DNA of 22,960 bases from Acholeplasmataceae bacterium UBA5769 (lineage in GTDB: Bacteria > Bacillota_I > Bacilli_A > Acholeplasmatales > Acholeplasmataceae), in assembly GCA_002418725.1 (NCBI GenBank), contig DIER01000039.1, forward strand, positions 1 through 22,960, written 5' to 3'. The translations under genes were made by a program, and so were the position numbers. This document shows, piece after piece, positions 14,097 through 22,322 of the stretch (the first letter of the stretch is position 1; the number at the start of each line of letters is the position of its first letter). A model generated the notes under the pieces. It saw only the letters and a program-made list of their open reading frames with translations, searched no databases and was not told where the DNA came from.

Positions 14097-14864
14097 TTAT
14101 CCAAAGCGACCCGTGATGTATTCTTCGGTCTTTTTATGCTCTGGTGTTGAAAAAATGTGTGCTGTATCACCAAACTCGATGATTTCTCCCATCAAGAAAA
14201 ATGCGGTTTTATCAGAGATACGAGCAGCTTGTTGCATGTTGTGAGTCACGATGATGATCGTGTAGTTTTTCTTAAGTTCTATGATGAGATCTTCGATTTT
14301 CGCTGTGGCAACCGGATCCAAAGCTGAAGTTGGTTCATCCATCAAAATGACATCGGGTTTCATCGCAATCGTTCTTGCAATGCATAGTCGCTGTTGTTGA
14401 CCTCCAGATAACGATAGTGCAGATTCTTTAAGACGATCTTTTACCTCATCCCAAAGGGCAGCTTGTTTCAAAGATTCTTCAACAATGCGCTTTAACTCAC
14501 TCTTGTCTTTGATACCTTGGCACTTAGGACCATAGGTGATGTTATCATAAATACTCATTGGAAAAGGGTTCGGTTTTTGGAAAACCATACCCACTTTCTT
14601 ACGTAATCCGATAACATCCATACGTTCTTGGTAGATGTGTGTTTGATGATAGTATACATCACCTTCTACACGACAGGATTCAATCAGATCATTCATCCGA
14701 TTTAATGTGCGTAAAAAGGTTGATTTTCCACATCCAGATGGTCCAATCAATGCGGTGACTTCTCTTTCATAAATAGGTAAATCGATGTTCTTTAATGCTT
14801 GGGTTTCCCCATAAAAAAGATTTAATTGTTTAACATCGAAAACGATGTTTTGTGGGTTTGTCAT
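14097..14864 (-). CDS. pstB: phosphate ABC transporter ATPase PstB
   Basis: The 255-aa ATPase has Walker A GPSGCGKST (41-49), Q-loop Q96 within FQKPNPFP, ABC signature LSGGQQQR (152-159), Walker B VILMDEP (172-178) and H-loop H208. The FQKPNPFPMSIYDN stretch is characteristic of PstB. It powers phosphate uptake by PstCA. It overlaps pstA by four bases. It is complete, with a typical length. Confidence 0.97.
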   Translation of the reverse strand: MTNPQNIVFDVKQLNLFYGETQALKNIDLPIYEREVTALIGPSGCGKSTFLRTLNRMNDLIESCRVEGDVYYHQTHIYQERMDVIGLRKKVGMVFQKPNPFPMSIYDNITYGPKCQGIKDKSELKRIVEESLKQAALWDEVKDRLKESALSLSGGQQQRLCIARTIAMKPDVILMDEPTSALDPVATAKIEDLIIELKKNYTIIIVTHNMQQAARISDKTAFFLMGEIIEFGDTAHIFSTPEHKKTEEYITGRFG

Positions 14865-16069
14865 AGGTTTGCACCATACCTTTTCATAAATGATTTTGTT
14901 AAGAGTTTGATCGTGATGTTAAGGGTGAGAACAATGACTAAAATGATGAGCGCAATGGTTGTTGATAGGTCAATATTGGCGGGTTCATCACCCATCATTG
15001 CCCATATATGGACCGCAAGTGATGTGGACTGCCCTGTCAATTTGATGTCATCTTTAATCATCGTACCAACCGCGAAGACAAGCGCTGCACTTTCACCGAT
15101 GATTCGTCCTATGGCGAGTAGCGTCGCTGTTAAGATACCCGGGACTGCATTAGGTAACACGATGCGAAATGTGGTTTGTGTTTTGCTTGCACCAAGCGCA
15201 AGTGAGGCAAATCGATAATCGTCTGGGACAACTTTCAAACTTTCTTCTGTTGTTCTGATAATAACAGGTAACAAGATCACCGTGAGTGTCATCGCACCCG
15301 AGATGAGATTTGCTCCTGTCGCATCCGTTAAACTGACAATGATTGGAACGAACACAGCTAAGCCCATCAAACCATAGATTATCGAAGGAACGCCTGTTAA
15401 GGTTTCAATCATCGACCTGATGATTCTCGTTAATCGGTTGTTTTTTGCATATTCATTTAAGTAAACTGCAGCACCAATACCGATGGGTAGCGCCATGGCT
15501 AAAGTCATACCAATTAAATAAAATGTGGTGATAATCGACCCTTTAATACCACCACCTGAAGTGGTGAACTCAAGTTCTCTTATATCTGTTGCTTGGTCAA
15601 GATCGATAACCATTTGTTCAGCACCATAACGTGATAATGACGATGGCCTATCAGGGTAGGCGATACGTATGATGGTGAAATTAATTCCTAAAGATAATCT
15701 ATCATCGCTAAATCCCTTATTGACCATATCTTTCAAAGGAGAATCGCGATGCACATCGTAAACCGTGACTTCTGTTTTACCTAGGAGATTGACCTCATCG
15801 TGAAGTGCTATACCCCAAACACTTGAATAGTAGACATCTTCTGGATAATCCTCATCTTGAGGGCACATACACAGTGCTTCATCTTCAATCACTTCTGCAA
15901 TATAATTAACCGCTTGATAATGGTTGGTAATTAAGTCCATGTTTAATAATTTAAGACCCCTGGATAAAACAAACCCGATGATCAATGATAAAACAATTAA
16001 TGAAAAGAATGCTGAACCATATGTCACCATCTGTAAGAAAAAATCACTGGCCTTGCGTTTATTTAACAT
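14861..16069 (-). CDS. pstA: phosphate ABC transporter permease PstA with an extra extracytoplasmic domain
   Basis: The 402-aa permease is about 110 residues longer than usual PstA (near 280-300). After TM1 (about 14-36) comes an inserted extracytoplasmic region (about 45-168), including a Cys pair (C67 and C69) and a PDZ-like run (VYDVHRDSPL, then SDDRLSLGINFTII). The ordinary PstA core follows: TMs from about 175, and the EAA cytoplasmic loop at 275-312 (EESLKVVPDDYRFASLALGAS) that docks on PstB. The start overlaps pstC by 11 bases. The insertion faces the binding protein and could take part in phosphate delivery or sensing; that is inference. Confidence 0.94.
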   Translation of the reverse strand: MLNKRKASDFFLQMVTYGSAFFSLIVLSLIIGFVLSRGLKLLNMDLITNHYQAVNYIAEVIEDEALCMCPQDEDYPEDVYYSSVWGIALHDEVNLLGKTEVTVYDVHRDSPLKDMVNKGFSDDRLSLGINFTIIRIAYPDRPSSLSRYGAEQMVIDLDQATDIRELEFTTSGGGIKGSIITTFYLIGMTLAMALPIGIGAAVYLNEYAKNNRLTRIIRSMIETLTGVPSIIYGLMGLAVFVPIIVSLTDATGANLISGAMTLTVILLPVIIRTTEESLKVVPDDYRFASLALGASKTQTTFRIVLPNAVPGILTATLLAIGRIIGESAALVFAVGTMIKDDIKLTGQSTSLAVHIWAMMGDEPANIDLSTTIALIILVIVLTLNITIKLLTKSFMKRYGANL

Positions 16070-17003
16070 GGACGTGGCCTACTTTCTTTTTGATGGCATT
16101 TAAGGTTAAATTGGTTAACAAAATAACAACCATTAAGACAATCCCAACGGAAAACCGGATGTCATAGTCCAATCCAGCAGAATCTTTCATTCCTTCGAGC
16201 ATCGTCGTTGTCAACGTTGAAGTGGTATCTAGAATATCAAAGGATAAACCAGATCTTCTTCCACCTGCGACAAGCGATACTGCGGTTGCTTCACCAAGTG
16301 CGCGACCAACACCTAAAATAGCGGATGTAAATATCCCGGATTTTGCTGCTGACAAAACCACTTTAAAATGGGTTTGTGTTGGGGATGCTCCCAGTGCTAG
16401 AGAACCATGAATCAGGGTTTGATCGACCGATCTGATCGCAACCTCCGAAACCGTTGTAATGGTCGGTATCGTCATCAGTGCTAAAATGATCACTGATGAT
16501 AAAACAGAACTTCCACCTTTCGATTGATAACCTAATAGAGCGGAAAAGTCATAGACTAATTTTAAAATGACACCTGCACCAAACAATCCATAAATAATTG
16601 AAGGAATAGATGCAAGCATCTCAACCACCGTTCTTAACGTTTCCGCTAATCGTTTTGGTGCTATTTTCGCAATAAAAAGGGCGGTTAATACACCAATCGG
16701 AAACGAGATTACAAGGGATAGAAAGACAACATATATCGTTTGAACAATGATAAATCCGACACTGTATAAATTGGATGCAAACGTCGGTCCAATAAGCCAG
16801 GTATTACCAGTCAAAAAGGGAATGAATGGCACAGCTCCCAACCCTTGATTATCCGTGATAAAGGGTGTCATTCCCTTGACGAGAATAACCCCTGCGATGA
16901 TAAAGATAAATGATGCTGAAAGATAAGCTAATGCCTGTAAACCTTTATTGACTGAAAAATCAATCCATGCCGTTTTGTTTTTCTTAAAGCTTAGATTTTC
17001 CAT
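16059..17003 (-). CDS. pstC: phosphate ABC transporter permease PstC
   Basis: I choose the ATG at 17001-17003, because AAGGAG lies eight bases before it; an in-frame start 24 bases upstream lacks one. The 314-aa product has about six transmembrane segments (TM1 near 25-45) and an EAA loop at about 188-225 (EVAIRSVDQTLIHGSLALGAS). GYQSKGG and GRALGEATAVSLVAGG are typical of PstC. It pairs with PstA to form the phosphate channel. It lies 48 bp after pstS. Confidence 0.95.
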   Translation of the reverse strand: MENLSFKKNKTAWIDFSVNKGLQALAYLSASFIFIIAGVILVKGMTPFITDNQGLGAVPFIPFLTGNTWLIGPTFASNLYSVGFIIVQTIYVVFLSLVISFPIGVLTALFIAKIAPKRLAETLRTVVEMLASIPSIIYGLFGAGVILKLVYDFSALLGYQSKGGSSVLSSVIILALMTIPTITTVSEVAIRSVDQTLIHGSLALGASPTQTHFKVVLSAAKSGIFTSAILGVGRALGEATAVSLVAGGRRSGLSFDILDTTSTLTTTMLEGMKDSAGLDYDIRFSVGIVLMVVILLTNLTLNAIKKKVGHVHVK

Positions 17004-17051
17004 AATTTCACTCCTTCTTAACGACAAGAAGGGATCCGAAGACCCCTTGAT

Positions 17052-17996
17052 TTATGATGCAGTTGGTACTTGAGCCCACGTTAAGTAGGTTCCTTCATAA
17101 ATCTTCTTCAGTGTGTCTGCAGTCATGTTGTTGAGCGGATTATTTTTATGGACGATAGCGACAATTGCATCCCATGCAAGTTGACCATATTGTGCTGCAG
17201 TCACGTTTGAAAGTTCTGCTGTTGTGAACGGACGTGATGAGAATCCAACATCTTTTCCAACCGTTTGGTCTTTGGTATCCCCATTGGTTCTCTTCCAACC
17301 ATCACCTGAACCTGTGTGATCGTGTTCTGCAACGAAGTTACCTGCTTTGGCAGTGAACGCACGTGTCACAGCTTCAGCAACCTTTTGAATGGAATCGGAT
17401 CCACCAAAGCGTACAGTGATACCTGAATTATTTTGATTGGTGATCGGATGCTGACTCTTAATCGAATCCCAAGTCACCGAGGTAGGAAGTGCAATCGCAC
17501 CTTCGTTGTTGATGATATCTGCAGCATCGGTTGTTCCTAAGAATGCAACGAATGCTTTCACCAGTTGTTCGACTTCGGTTGAAGGGAAATCACCATCAGC
17601 TCTAACCATCCAATTAAAGGGACGCTTTAATCCATATGTGTTATTGATCACATTGGCTTCTGTTGGTGCGACACCTTCAAAATAGAGTCCCTTAATTGAA
17701 TCGTTTACGGAGGACAAAGAGACGTATCCAATACCATATTCATCAATACTCATCGCATTTAAAATGGCTGTATTATCTTTAATGACAAACCCTGTCACTA
17801 AGACATCATCACTTTTAGCTGCTGCACCAAAACCAATACCATTCATAAATCCATCACGCGTACCAGAGGTTGTATCTCTGGTATAAACGGTAATTTTACT
17901 CTCTAAATTAAACGCTTTGGTTTGTTCTTGTTCAGTCGTACACGCTGTAAGAAAACCAAGCATCATCATTAATACGATTAATCCAATTTTTTTCAT
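17052..17996 (-). CDS. pstS: phosphate-binding lipoprotein PstS, circularly permuted order
   Basis: I choose the ATG at 17994-17996 (AGGAG eight bases upstream); an upstream in-frame ATG at 18059 has no good site. The 314-aa product has a lipoprotein signal (LGFLTAC, Cys19). The usual PstS blocks are all present but in swapped order. First comes the block normally in the middle: TSGTRDGF (43-50), IGYVSLSSVNDSIKG, GVAPT and the C-terminal lobe motif YGLKRPFNW. Then comes the block normally at the N-terminus: GITVRFGGSDSIQ (192-204), TGSGDGW (228-234), DVGFSSRPF (249-257), AIVHKNNPLNNMT and YEGTYLTWAQV at the very end. The phosphate-contact motifs are kept. It is the first gene of the operon. 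Confidence 0.93.
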   Translation of the reverse strand: MKKIGLIVLMMMLGFLTACTTEQEQTKAFNLESKITVYTRDTTSGTRDGFMNGIGFGAAAKSDDVLVTGFVIKDNTAILNAMSIDEYGIGYVSLSSVNDSIKGLYFEGVAPTEANVINNTYGLKRPFNWMVRADGDFPSTEVEQLVKAFVAFLGTTDAADIINNEGAIALPTSVTWDSIKSQHPITNQNNSGITVRFGGSDSIQKVAEAVTRAFTAKAGNFVAEHDHTGSGDGWKRTNGDTKDQTVGKDVGFSSRPFTTAELSNVTAAQYGQLAWDAIVAIVHKNNPLNNMTADTLKKIYEGTYLTWAQVPTAS

Positions 17997-18026
17997 GTAA
18001 ATGCTCCTTTTTTTAGTTTCACCCAT

Positions 18027-18092
18027 AGTATAGTGAAAATAAAAAAAGTGCGAAACCATAAATAGGTAAGCACTTTGTAAAGGTTTTGTAAA
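18027..18092 (-). promoter_or_regulatory. pstS promoter with Pho-box-like repeats
   Basis: On the minus strand TTTACA (18087-18092), TTTACA (18076-18081) and the weaker CTTACC (18065-18070) recur every 11 bp, like the TTAACA-type direct repeats bound by PhoP in Bacillus. Downstream are a weak -35 TTCGCA (18049-18054), a 16-nt spacer and -10 TATACT (18027-18032). A poor -35 with upstream activator sites fits a PhoP-activated promoter. Confidence 0.6.
18041..18076 (-). terminator. terminator of the 18106-18579 gene, overlapping the pst promoter
   Basis: On the minus strand AAAGTGC and GCACTTT form a 7-bp stem with an inner ACC/GGT pairing and are followed by four further T. It overlaps both a Pho-box repeat and the -35 element. 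Confidence 0.65.
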
Positions 18093-18105
18093 AACAAGTT
18101 ATTAT

Positions 18106-18579
18106 TCATCCAGAACAGTTGGTCAATGCAATGAGTAAAATAGCGGCATATAAAACGATGGCACTGATGGGGGTAAACAAGATGCCTGCAATGGTTTTAT
18201 AAATCTTGATGCTAAATAATTTCTTTTTCACACCACGAATATAATAAACCATCGTGCCAAATCCAAACAAAAGGTGAACGACATGGTAATATAGAAAGTA
18301 AGTAGCGAACATTAAAATGATGATAGGGGTGCTTTCAACCATGTTTGCATACATTGCACCAATCCCAAACAATAAAAGACTTAAAGCTATCATAGTTATC
18401 GATAAGATGAAGTAAATGTTTTGAACCTTTTGAACTTTTGTGTTAACGTTAGGGTGAAGTATGCGATCACATCCTTTAGCCTTATTATAGAACACATGAA
18501 ACGATAGATGCATAGAAAGTACGAAAATACCAATAAAAACGACCTCACGCGCGTATATATACTGTAAGGTGGGTGGCAT
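18106..18579 (-). CDS. four-span membrane protein of unknown function
   Basis: The product (157 aa from the ATG at 18577-18579) has four predicted membrane helices, at about 13-31, 52-77, 82-105 and 130-153, with basic loops (RGVKKKLFSIKIYK). No known family recognised. The first start has no ribosome-binding site and lies within the leader of the divergent gene. An internal ATG at residue 23 would cut into the first helix, so the start is uncertain. The head-to-head arrangement with 18582-19097 suggests shared regulation. Confidence 0.7.
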   Translation of the reverse strand: MPPTLQYIYAREVVFIGIFVLSMHLSFHVFYNKAKGCDRILHPNVNTKVQKVQNIYFILSITMIALSLLLFGIGAMYANMVESTPIIILMFATYFLYYHVVHLLFGFGTMVYYIRGVKKKLFSIKIYKTIAGILFTPISAIVLYAAILLIALTNCSG

Positions 18580-18581
18580 GT

Positions 18582-19097
18582 ATGGTAATCGAAAAACTAA
18601 GAAGAGATTATTACTTCAGTGTTTTTATGTTCATCTTGGTTGAATTATTGTTCATCCTTGCCTTTGCGTTTATCGCGATTGCCTTTGACGAAATGTTTTC
18701 TGAAGGTTTAATGATCTTAATCTTAGGAACTGTAGGCTTGTGGTTCATCACCGTTTATAAAATCAAAGAACGCTATCGCCAATTCATCAAGCATGGAAAG
18801 TTTAGAGTCATTTCACTCGACAATAAAATCAATTACCCCACCTATTTTAAAAAGACCATGGTTGTACCACTCTTTTTAATTGGAAAAGGTTACATGTGCA
18901 AGAAAACCATTATTCCAAAATCATTCATCAGTTTTGTCGAAGGAAGACGCGTTTATCCGATTCGTGAACTTGATGAAATCAGTGACATGAATCATTATGA
19001 AATTCTTTATATTCACAAAGGTTATCAAGCACTCATCCAAGATCATCAAAAGAAACGTTATGTGATTCATATGGATAATTTAGAAGCCATCCAATAA
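18582..19097 (+). CDS. two-span membrane protein with cytoplasmic domain, unknown function
   Basis: The ATG at 18582 follows AAGGTG by about ten bases; a GTG at 18573 is too close to it. The product is 171 aa, with two hydrophobic helices (about 12-34 and 40-58), then a basic, soluble C-terminal part (KERYRQFIKHGKF, and CKKTIIPKSFISFVEGRRVYPI) with alternating beta-strands. It resembles membrane-anchored small domains that flank regulatory systems, but no family was recognised. It is the only plus-strand protein-coding gene I accept. TATATATA at 18553-18560 may be part of its promoter. Confidence 0.75.
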   Translation: MVIEKLRRDYYFSVFMFILVELLFILAFAFIAIAFDEMFSEGLMILILGTVGLWFITVYKIKERYRQFIKHGKFRVISLDNKINYPTYFKKTMVVPLFLIGKGYMCKKTIIPKSFISFVEGRRVYPIRELDEISDMNHYEILYIHKGYQALIQDHQKKRYVIHMDNLEAIQ

Positions 19098-19105
19098 AGT
19101 AAACA

Positions 19106-19133
19106 AAAGCACTCTAGCCCAGAGTGCTTTTTT
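19106..19133. terminator. bidirectional terminator between convergent genes
   Basis: AAAGCACTCT-AGCCC-AGAGTGCTTT is a 10-bp perfect stem flanked by T-runs on either strand. It serves the plus-strand gene ending at 19097 and the minus-strand DUF454 gene, whose last codons and TAG stop lie within it. Confidence 0.9.
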
Positions 19134-19533
19134 GTGTCTGTGTCTTTGTTTGTTGTTCTCGTGATGAAGGCGATGGTAACGTTTTGACTTGCGTCATAAA
19201 ATAAACATACTTAACGATATCAACCACGATTAAAACCATGGTTAACCATATGTTTTGAACCATAAGGATTGTCGTCAGTAAAACCAAATCTACAAAGATG
19301 AGCAACATCCATTTATCACGTTTTTTCATCGCACGATGTGCAACAAAATCTTCGAGGTAACGTTTGTATAGTTTTGTTTGTTTGAACCAAGTTTCAAAAC
19401 GAACTGACCCTTTAGCATAAAGGGTTAACGTGAGTAAAAGAAAGGGCGTTGTGGGTAATATTGGCAAAACGACACCTAAAAGGCCTAAACCGAGGAAGAT
19501 TGTGCCTAAAACAATAAATATCAATCGCTTCAT
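19114..19533 (-). CDS. DUF454 (YbaN-family) inner membrane protein
   Basis: The 139-aa product has the family's N-terminal double helix with a Pro-rich turn (LGLLGVVLPILPTTPFLLL), the motif WFKQTKLYKRYLEDF, and two further helices (about 76-112). Its Ser/Thr/Gln-rich tail runs into the terminator hairpin. Function is unknown; in other bacteria the family often neighbours heme, iron or redox genes. It overlaps the DUF438 gene by four bases and is the last gene of that operon. Confidence 0.88.
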   Translation of the reverse strand: MKRLIFIVLGTIFLGLGLLGVVLPILPTTPFLLLTLTLYAKGSVRFETWFKQTKLYKRYLEDFVAHRAMKKRDKWMLLIFVDLVLLTTILMVQNIWLTMVLIVVDIVKYVYFMTQVKTLPSPSSREQQTKTQTQKSTLG

Positions 19534-20735
19534 GCTTTACTTACCAAACGTTTTTCACCTTCAAGTTCGCGAATAGGCTTTACATTTTGCGTGACTTCAA
19601 GTGTACCTAAATATTCGCCCGTCTTACTTCTCACTGCGAAATAGCGAATTAAGACAAACATGCCCTTCATTTGAATCCAAAAATCTTCATGATTTTTCTT
19701 TCCTGATCTAAAAGATTCAACAATTTCTTCAACAACGTGTACCGATGCGGGTGGATGACACATGGTGACGTGTCTTCCAATAATGGTCTTAGGACGATCA
19801 AAAATGCGCTCAATCCCTTGGGTAAAATATTTGACATAGCCATCCTTATCCACAAAGGTCATGTCAAAGGGGAGTGCATTGAGCATTTGATTCGCTTCTT
19901 CAAAAGTGAGTGATCCTGTATCAAAGGTGACTTCACCTGCTTTATCTTGAATAGGTTCTTCTTTGGGTTGTTCTTCTTTTTTCCATGAATCTTTTGGTTT
20001 TTCAATAAAATATCCGATTTCATCTGAAGAACTGTCCACGATAATCCAATCGAAAAAACTCATGTTTTCGAGTAAAAGTGGCATTAAAATATTATTTTCT
20101 TTAAAAATCATATCTCTAACTTTTTGTAGAGTCTGTTTTGCGAATGTTCTTATGGCTTGACTATCCGCATCTATCTCACTTAAGTCTACTAAAACTTTCT
20201 TGATGTCTGTTCTTATTTCATCATCTACAGCCCACATGACTTTGGGTGGTGCAGTGATACCTTTTTTTTCTAAATGAGGAAAGAACAAATACTCTTTTCT
20301 AGCATAATGCTTATGGATTTCAAGCAAACGGTCAAAACCGACACGTAGCATCAAATCTGCTGTCTTACCAGATTCTTGTAAATAAGGTTCAATCTCTTCA
20401 ACAATGAGTTGTTCAATACGGTCATTTTCCGCTAAAAAGACTTGAACGGGATGTCCTGGGATTTTGGTATGGTCTTTGACAGGATGGATATCAGAGATAG
20501 CACCATCAAAGATAGATGCATGCACATCACATAAACGTTGAACTTCTTCGATTGCCATGCCCTCTTTTATGAGTGCTTGTTCCATTTGTGAAATCTCTTG
20601 CGTCGTCACATCTTCAAAATGTGCTTTAAACTCAGCCTTAGCTTCTTCAACGGATTTGCCTTCATGCAAACCTTTAATGATATTTTTCAAAAGTTCTTGT
20701 CTTTTCAAACTTTCGTTATTGATCCATTCACTCAT
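19530..20735 (-). CDS. DUF438-hemerythrin-like-PAS protein, likely redox sensor
   Basis: The 401-aa product has three parts. A DUF438 domain (1-85; SVEEAKAEFKAHFEDVT and CDVHASIFDGAI) is followed by a hemerythrin-like HHE helical bundle (about 93-220; GHPVQVFLAENDRIE, then HKHYARKEYLFFPHLEKKGI). After an acidic linker comes a C-terminal PAS domain (280-395; MLNALPFDMTFVDKDGYVKYF, GRHVTMCHPP). His and Glu/Asp residues suited to a di-iron site are present. The protein is soluble, with no output domain, so it probably senses oxygen, nitric oxide or redox state through iron. It overlaps both neighbours slightly (DUF1858 upstream, DUF454 downstream), forming one operon. Confidence 0.9.
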   Translation of the reverse strand: MSEWINNESLKRQELLKNIIKGLHEGKSVEEAKAEFKAHFEDVTTQEISQMEQALIKEGMAIEEVQRLCDVHASIFDGAISDIHPVKDHTKIPGHPVQVFLAENDRIEQLIVEEIEPYLQESGKTADLMLRVGFDRLLEIHKHYARKEYLFFPHLEKKGITAPPKVMWAVDDEIRTDIKKVLVDLSEIDADSQAIRTFAKQTLQKVRDMIFKENNILMPLLLENMSFFDWIIVDSSSDEIGYFIEKPKDSWKKEEQPKEEPIQDKAGEVTFDTGSLTFEEANQMLNALPFDMTFVDKDGYVKYFTQGIERIFDRPKTIIGRHVTMCHPPASVHVVEEIVESFRSGKKNHEDFWIQMKGMFVLIRYFAVRSKTGEYLGTLEVTQNVKPIRELEGEKRLVSKA

Positions 20736-20964
20736 GTGAACCCTCCTTCAATGTAAATCCTTTTTCTATTAAAACACTGTCGATATGCTCAAGTGTTATT
20801 TTTTTGAGATGGCTGCCTTGTTTAAGTGTCATAAATCTGCCGACAGTTTGTAGCATGACTGGCTTTGTAATATCTGTAAATCCTAAATCATAAAAGATGT
20901 TTTGGAGTTCGGGATATTGTCCAATCAGTTGATACATGGTCATGTTTGCATCAATTTGTATCAT
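20728..20964 (-). CDS. DUF1858 domain protein
   Basis: I choose the ATG at 20962-20964, after AAAGGG. The 78-aa product matches DUF1858 (IDANMTMYQLIGQYPE, then IFYDLGFTDITKPVML, and a final VLIEKGF). DUF1858 occurs with ScdA/Ric-like and DUF438 iron proteins. It is the first gene of this operon and overlaps the DUF438 gene by eight bases. A longer frame start at 21009 reads through the promoter and is rejected. Confidence 0.88.
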   Translation of the reverse strand: MIQIDANMTMYQLIGQYPELQNIFYDLGFTDITKPVMLQTVGRFMTLKQGSHLKKITLEHIDSVLIEKGFTLKEGSHE

Positions 20965-20992
20965 CTCATCACCCTTTCTTGTTTGCGAAAGT

Positions 20993-21036
20993 ATCTTAAC
21001 ACAAATCAAGCCTATTGTTAAGTAAAGTCATAACAA
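20993..21036 (-). promoter_or_regulatory. promoter with dyad operator for the DUF1858 operon
   Basis: On the minus strand -35 TTAACA (21016-21021), a 17-nt spacer and TGT-TAAGAT (extended -10, 20993-20998) form a good promoter. An inverted repeat TTGTTA-N10-TAACAA (21015-21036) covers the -35, as expected of a repressor site. Confidence 0.6.
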
Positions 21037-21081
21037 ACTCAAAAAGATTCTAATTTAGACTTTGATATTTGAAAAGATGAT

Positions 21082-21104
21082 AAAAAAACACCTCTTTCGA
21101 GATG
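21082..21104 (-). terminator. terminator of the MFS gene
   Basis: On the minus strand CATCTC-GAAA-GAGGTG (one G-U) is followed by seven T. Confidence 0.85.
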
Positions 21105-21117
21105 CTTTATATCGTTT

Positions 21118-22290
21118 TTAAATCGATAAATGGTAAGTGTGCTTTCTGTAGGATATCGTAAATAAAATCAGGATAAAGCTCATGACTGCGATAAAAACGG
21201 GATACCATACAATCGACACCTTACCAAAGAAGAGCCCTGCAAGCGGTGTTAACAAACCAAAGCCCATATACCCAATGCCCATTTGAAGACTGATAATCTT
21301 ACTAAGTTTATGTTTTTCGAAGACCAAAGCGTTCATATACATCATGTTTGGATAGATTGGACCAGCACCAAGTCCAAAGAGGAAAACAATGACAAAATAA
21401 AAAGACGTCTTTGAAAATGAGAGAAACATGAGAATCCCACTGATAAGCATCAATGCTTGACCGATGCGAATCAGCCACTGTGGATTCACTTTATGGGATA
21501 TGAACCCTGAAATTAGTCTTCCACACGTTAACGCAAGATAGAAGGTTGTTGTAAAAAGCGCTGCAGTTGCATAACCTACTTGTTTTTCGATAAAGAAATA
21601 ACTCGCAATCCATACACCACCAAGAGATTCAATATGCACATAAATTAAAAAGATAAAAATGGATTCCATCGCACCTTTTGTTTTTAAGATCTCTTTTAAA
21701 GTGATGTGGCGATGTTGATCTTGTCTTTCTTCGTGATTTTCTTTTTTCCATAGGGTAAAGGACGTTAAAAGAAGCAACGCGATGAAAAGCAACAAACTTC
21801 CAACAACAATGTAACCTAACCGCCACTGATTTTGGTTTAGTGTGTAAGCCATAATCGAAGGTCCTAACGTTACTCCAATCCCATAAAATGAGTGGAGATA
21901 GTTCATATGTTTTGCTTGATAATGAGATGCTAAATAATGATTTAGTGACACATCAATCGCACCTGCACCAACACCTAAGGGTAACGCAAAGAACAACATT
22001 TGATAAAAAGCACTCACTTGACTGATTCCAATCAGTGCTAACCCCGTAAAGGTAACACTTAATAAAGTAATCCATTTTGTTTCAAATCTTCTGAGTAATC
22101 GTGGTGCATTAAATGTCGATAAAATTGACATGATGTAGATCACAACGGTCATGATGCCTAGCGTTTCTAAAGATGTTGATAAATCAAAACGGATCAAATT
22201 CCATGCCGAACCTAAAAGTGCATCAGGTAAACCTAACGCGATAAAGGTGATGTAGATGATCAGTAACAAATAAATGGCTTTAAACTTCAT
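21118..22290 (-). CDS. MFS transporter
   Basis: I choose the ATG at 22288-22290, after GGAGG; the earlier in-frame ATG at 22347 lies in the terminator region. The 390-aa product has about 12 membrane helices, with a charged central loop (KKENHEERQDQHRH, about 185-200). A conserved segment, GAIDVSLNHYLASH, lies near helix 4, and GLGAGPIYPNMM near helix 10, as in sugar-type or general MFS carriers. The substrate cannot be told. It is a single-gene unit with its own promoter and terminator. Confidence 0.88.
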   Translation of the reverse strand: MKFKAIYLLLIIYITFIALGLPDALLGSAWNLIRFDLSTSLETLGIMTVVIYIMSILSTFNAPRLLRRFETKWITLLSVTFTGLALIGISQVSAFYQMLFFALPLGVGAGAIDVSLNHYLASHYQAKHMNYLHSFYGIGVTLGPSIMAYTLNQNQWRLGYIVVGSLLLFIALLLLTSFTLWKKENHEERQDQHRHITLKEILKTKGAMESIFIFLIYVHIESLGGVWIASYFFIEKQVGYATAALFTTTFYLALTCGRLISGFISHKVNPQWLIRIGQALMLISGILMFLSFSKTSFYFVIVFLFGLGAGPIYPNMMYMNALVFEKHKLSKIISLQMGIGYMGFGLLTPLAGLFFGKVSIVWYPVFIAVMSFILILFTISYRKHTYHLSI

Positions 22291-22312
22291 GGCATGACCT
22301 CCAAACCCCATC

Positions 22313-22318
22313 ATTATA
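22313..22318 (-). promoter_or_regulatory. extended -10 promoter of the MFS gene
   Basis: TGT-TATAAT on the minus strand is a perfect -10 with an upstream TG, 22 bp before the chosen ATG. The -35 is poor and falls within the preceding terminator. Confidence 0.6.
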
Positions 22319-22322
22319 ACAT

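Noticed and set aside
17997..18059. N-terminal extension of PstS
   Set aside because: It would place 21 residues before a textbook lipoprotein signal, lacks a ribosome-binding site, and overlaps the promoter.
21015..21036. Rex repressor site
   Set aside because: The half-sites match TTGTTA/TAACAA, but the spacer is 10 nt instead of the 6 expected for Rex.
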